Origin: Adineta ricciae
Lineage: Eukaryota; Rotifera; Eurotatoria; Adinetida; Adinetidae
Reading direction: 5' to 3'
DNA length: 64,000 nt
Assembly (NCBI GenBank): GCA_905250025.1
Contig: CAJNOJ010000003.1
Coordinates: 971,032 to 1,035,031, forward strand
Below are positions 60,842 to 64,000 of the stretch, piece after piece. The notes under the pieces were generated by a model that had not been told where the DNA came from, searched no databases, and saw nothing but the letters and a program-made list of their open reading frames with translations. Numbering within the stretch: the stretch's first letter is position 1; each line of letters begins with the position of its first letter. Made by a program: the position numbers and the translations under genes.

Positions 60842-61486
60842 CTATATACAGCAATATTTATGTTTCTTCGGTGATGCGTCCTTTCCAGTTGGAGTTTCTT
60901 GCCACATCGTTAAATAGTGCATCGTAAAAAAATCATTCTGTATCCAAAAGAACTTATTTACTGCCATGATAGTTTTTTGCCGAATTTTATCATCGATATG
61001 TTCATCATTCCATAGTGCTTCGATTAATAACTGTTCTAAGTAACCGAGTAAAGCGTTGATATGAATATAATCAACATTGATGGACGCTGAACCTGCTTGA
61101 TTAGTGTGCATTCGTCCAATATGCGATAAATACTGCAGAAAGGTATCGTTCCATTCACACTGAGTTAATACACGTTTGAGGTACATGCTTAACATGTCTT
61201 TGCGAAAGCTCATTTGTGCGGATTCTAAAGAGACACCGTGTGATTTCGTCGGCAGGAAACCTTCGAAACCTTCGGTATTGATCATGAAGTATTGTTTTGT
61301 TATGTCGAATGAAAAGAGCTTTCGATAGACTTTATCAGCGATCACGGGAATACGTGGAAATAGTATCGGTGCGAAACCGTTTAATAGTGCAATGTCATCG
61401 GACGCGAAATTGAGAAATTTCGAGAGGTATTCGAAGCGATAGCGAAGGTCAGTGTTGAGCCGTTTGTTGTCGATACGTTCGGTCAT
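60842..61486 (-). CDS. Protoglobin/globin-sensor-type globin
   Basis: One uninterrupted frame of 214 residues with the Protoglobin fold (the globin group of archaeal protoglobins, bacterial globin-coupled sensors and some fungal proteins). Typical blocks are FLNFASDDIALLNGFAPILF, IPVIADKVYRKLFSFDITKQ, FRKDMLSMYLKRVLT, YLSHIGRMHTNQAGSASINV and IHINALLGYLEQLLIEAL. The His in HIGRMHT is the predicted proximal haem ligand. No second signalling domain is attached, so it is a stand-alone globin. The C-terminus KKHKYCCI has a basic patch and two adjacent Cys, suggesting lipid attachment to a membrane (inference). The lack of introns and this family's rarity in animals raise horizontal transfer as a possibility. 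The start is ATG 61486. Likely roles are O2, CO or NO binding or sensing. Confidence 0.85.
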   Translation of the reverse strand: MTERIDNKRLNTDLRYRFEYLSKFLNFASDDIALLNGFAPILFPRIPVIADKVYRKLFSFDITKQYFMINTEGFEGFLPTKSHGVSLESAQMSFRKDMLSMYLKRVLTQCEWNDTFLQYLSHIGRMHTNQAGSASINVDYIHINALLGYLEQLLIEALWNDEHIDDKIRQKTIMAVNKFFWIQNDFFTMHYLTMWQETPTGKDASPKKHKYCCI

Positions 61487-64000
61487 TGTATTTTGGTTAA
61501 TTAATTACTTAAATGAAGAAAGTACAAATTTTCTGAAGATTTCCTTCTTCAATTGCAATAAATAAGAGAAAAATAAGGCACCGAAAGAACGAAGAAAACA
61601 ACCACACAAGAAAAGAGAGAGCGATAAGATTTACTATTTATCCTTCTAGAATGTCAGTCAGATATGTAGTGAGAAAAAGAAAAGAATCATATATGTGGAA
61701 TACTTTTGTCATATAATGACTTCCGTTAAAAGATGTTTTATTGTATTATTCAGGCGCAGAGTTATGTATGTTAATCTACAGTTGAAAAATAAGCTCGTTC
61801 TTGATTCAACCGAAAAAAAAGTATCGCTAATAGAAATTCATTAAATCTAAAGATTAGAATGAGTCAGTTTATCTTCAAGCATTAAACCGAGCGCATTATA
61901 TGAAACACCGTGTCAACATATGTCTTCAAGAAAGCGTGATGATCCAACAGACTAAACGTGATATTTCGACTTTATATTTACTATTCCCAAAAGACATTTC
62001 TCGATCTGGATATTAGTCTGTCGATTAAGTCGAAGTAGCATCTTGTATTAGTTTACATAGAGAATGAGTACGTTTTTAACACTTACTATTGATCTATTCT
62101 GCACTACGTCTTTTTCGATCCGACGAGGAAGAGAAATGTTTACGTGATGAATATTTATCCAATAGCAATGCACCATCTGCCTACTGCTGATTGTATTTAA
62201 TGATCAGGAAATATTTTTCTTTCTATATGTTTTACATTCTCGTACTCAACCTTCTTCTCTTCTGCTTGATAGCTAATGATAACAGTTCGACTGATGCAAA
62301 TTTAACACAGTTCACCGAAAAATAATCCTGTATTTCTTTGTTATTAAAGCAAGCTTTTTAATGAAGTATCCGAGATAGATCTATGTAATGTCGCGTGGCA
62401 GTATATGAATGTTTCATATCTACGTCAATACTCAGAAATGTCAGCAATATTCCATCATGGTCGAATTGTCTATAGATACTTCCGTTACATATCTACACAT
62501 ATATACAAATGTCACGAAGTTATAATTAGACAACAAACTTCGCATGTAATGCTATCAACAAACTGGATTGATAGCTGATCTAGGGATATACAGTCAATTA
62601 ATTTAAATAATGTCTGCTAAATAGTTGATGGTTCCTTGTAATGCAACTCGTTTTTTTTTGCCCGTAAGATAATTTCTGACTCTTCTGTTCATTTACAAAA
62701 TGACATGCTAAATGATCTGTGCCATTAAAAAAAAGGAGATGACCTTCGTGATAGAACTATCAATCAACAAACAAAAAAAAGCAGCTTAGATCATTCTGAA
62801 TTTCTGATAGACATCGTCGATATAGTTCGAATAAATCTCGGTTAAACTAACTTGACAGATGGTAAATCGAGGAAACGTGGTTTTATAGCATGAGCTAATA
62901 AATAAATTGATTGGGAAGTAGTTGTTGGCACTGTTTTCTAAAGTACTATTTCCTGCTCTAAGTTCTTTGGAGCCAGATTCACTGCGTTGTTCTTTGGCTT
63001 CGGTAATTAGCCAATTATAGGTTCAATTCTCAACGAAAGGCTTCTAAGTAAACTATTGATTCATTTGGTATAACACACGAGAAATTATTACGGAAGTTAT
63101 CTCTTCCGGGGGACCTAAGTAGTTCGCACTACTATACACAGGATCTAACCATAGACTATATAATAGATTAGTACAATAACAAAAAAGAATACAATTAAAC
63201 CTTATTTTAGTTCGAGCTCGATCTGTTTTTCATTTATAAATAAACTCACTTCGGAATGAGATAAAACTATGCATTTAGTTTATGGAGAATGTCGACAATG
63301 ATCCTCTAAATACGTCGGCCGATCTCTTTCGTTCCATCGACAGAATTGATTGTTACCCTTTAAAGATCATTAATTTACATGATATTGTTTTTTTTCTGAA
63401 GGTAAAATGCACCTACACATTTCATGATTTTCTAGGACTTAATAGTAAAGTCATACGTAAAGATACAATGAGTTCTCATTCTTAAATGAATTTCCAGCTC
63501 GAAGCAATGAAGTATTCACGCAATTATGTCTGAGAATAGGTGCAACAAGGGAAGTAAATATATTTAATAGAAAGTTTCCTTTCTATGTAAATTATTTGTT
63601 ATGCATATAAATAGAGAATGAATACTAATTGATTTCTGTATTTAAAGGTTATTATAAAATTTTATTCGCGCATATTAGCCTATATGAGTACAAAGACAGT
63701 TGAGAGATTGTTCCGGACAGGAGATCATTGATTATTTATTTGACTGAATTGCAAAATTTAGAAGATTGTCCAAATGAGAATCGTTGAGAAGTAATATGAA
63801 TAATTATGTTAACTATGCTGTCAGTGATGTTTTCTTTTAAGAGATAAATCATATGTTCCTAATTATCTATCCATCTTGAAAATATCGACAGGATACGTGT
63901 CTGATGACAGGAGGTTAGTTTTCTGGTCTGTTCCAATCATAACTTCGTAGCTAATACGTCCGCTTACAAATATGTACTAAAATATTTAAACAAGAACTTG
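61487..64000. other. Gene-poor right end, about 2.5 kb
   Basis: No frame with family similarity, RNA gene, transposon end or tandem array was recognised. The longest plus-strand frame near the edge (63282-63485) starts MENVDNDPLNTSADLFRSID but has no partner exons that I can find. It should contain the globin promoter. Confidence 0.45.

Overview
The window looks like nuclear DNA of a bdelloid rotifer (an Adineta- or Rotaria-like animal). It is AT-rich and gene-dense, with nearly all introns about 50-60 bp and GT-AG. Most genes are clear animal orthologues. Bdelloid-type features include an F-box-like relict of a family expanded in bdelloids, an intronless bacterial-type serine hydrolase and a protoglobin-type globin. 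The species assignment is inference; no marker gene was compared.

Layout. 0.7-14.3 kb, minus strand: a senataxin-like SF1 helicase, a WDR38-like WD40 protein, mitochondrial HSCB, TRAPPC11 and an intronless LRR membrane protein. 15-25 kb: two paralogous neuropeptide-type precursors (plus) flank a TTC23-like TPR gene (plus), a TCAF/M60-like gene (minus) and a single-C2-domain gene (plus). 25-29 kb: a beta-lactamase-family pseudogene, a broken F-box-like gene and the intact beta-lactamase-family gene, all plus. 29-38 kb: ARIH1-type ligase, COX19, RAD54L (minus) and a TBC1D12/14-type Rab GAP. 38-50 kb, plus: an M16 metalloprotease, ACADS, an unrecognised disordered protein and an SLC6 transporter lacking its first three membrane helices, next to the single N base. 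50-52.5 kb: EGF repeats fused to a Hedgehog-type Hint (Hog) domain. 52.7-61.5 kb: a coiled-coil gene (minus), a secreted Asp-rich protein, a small LEA-like hydrophilic protein, TM2D1, GLMP, an unknown disordered protein (minus) and the globin (minus). The last 2.5 kb shows no supportable gene.

The genes do not form one pathway. Themes are mitochondrial function (HSCB, COX19, ACADS), membrane traffic (TRAPPC11, TBC1D12/14, GLMP), cilia (WDR38, TTC23; inference from the families) and genome maintenance (RAD54L, senataxin-like).

The most unusual loci are (a) the EGF-Hint protein, whose autoprocessing domain aligns without gaps to Hedgehog over its first 48 residues but has His at the cholesterol-activating Asp position, and (b) the two precursors ending in an almost identical predicted amidated 16-residue peptide. 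Exon-intron models were built by eye from splice signals, reading frame and family conservation. Junctions not specified to the base should be treated as approximate.
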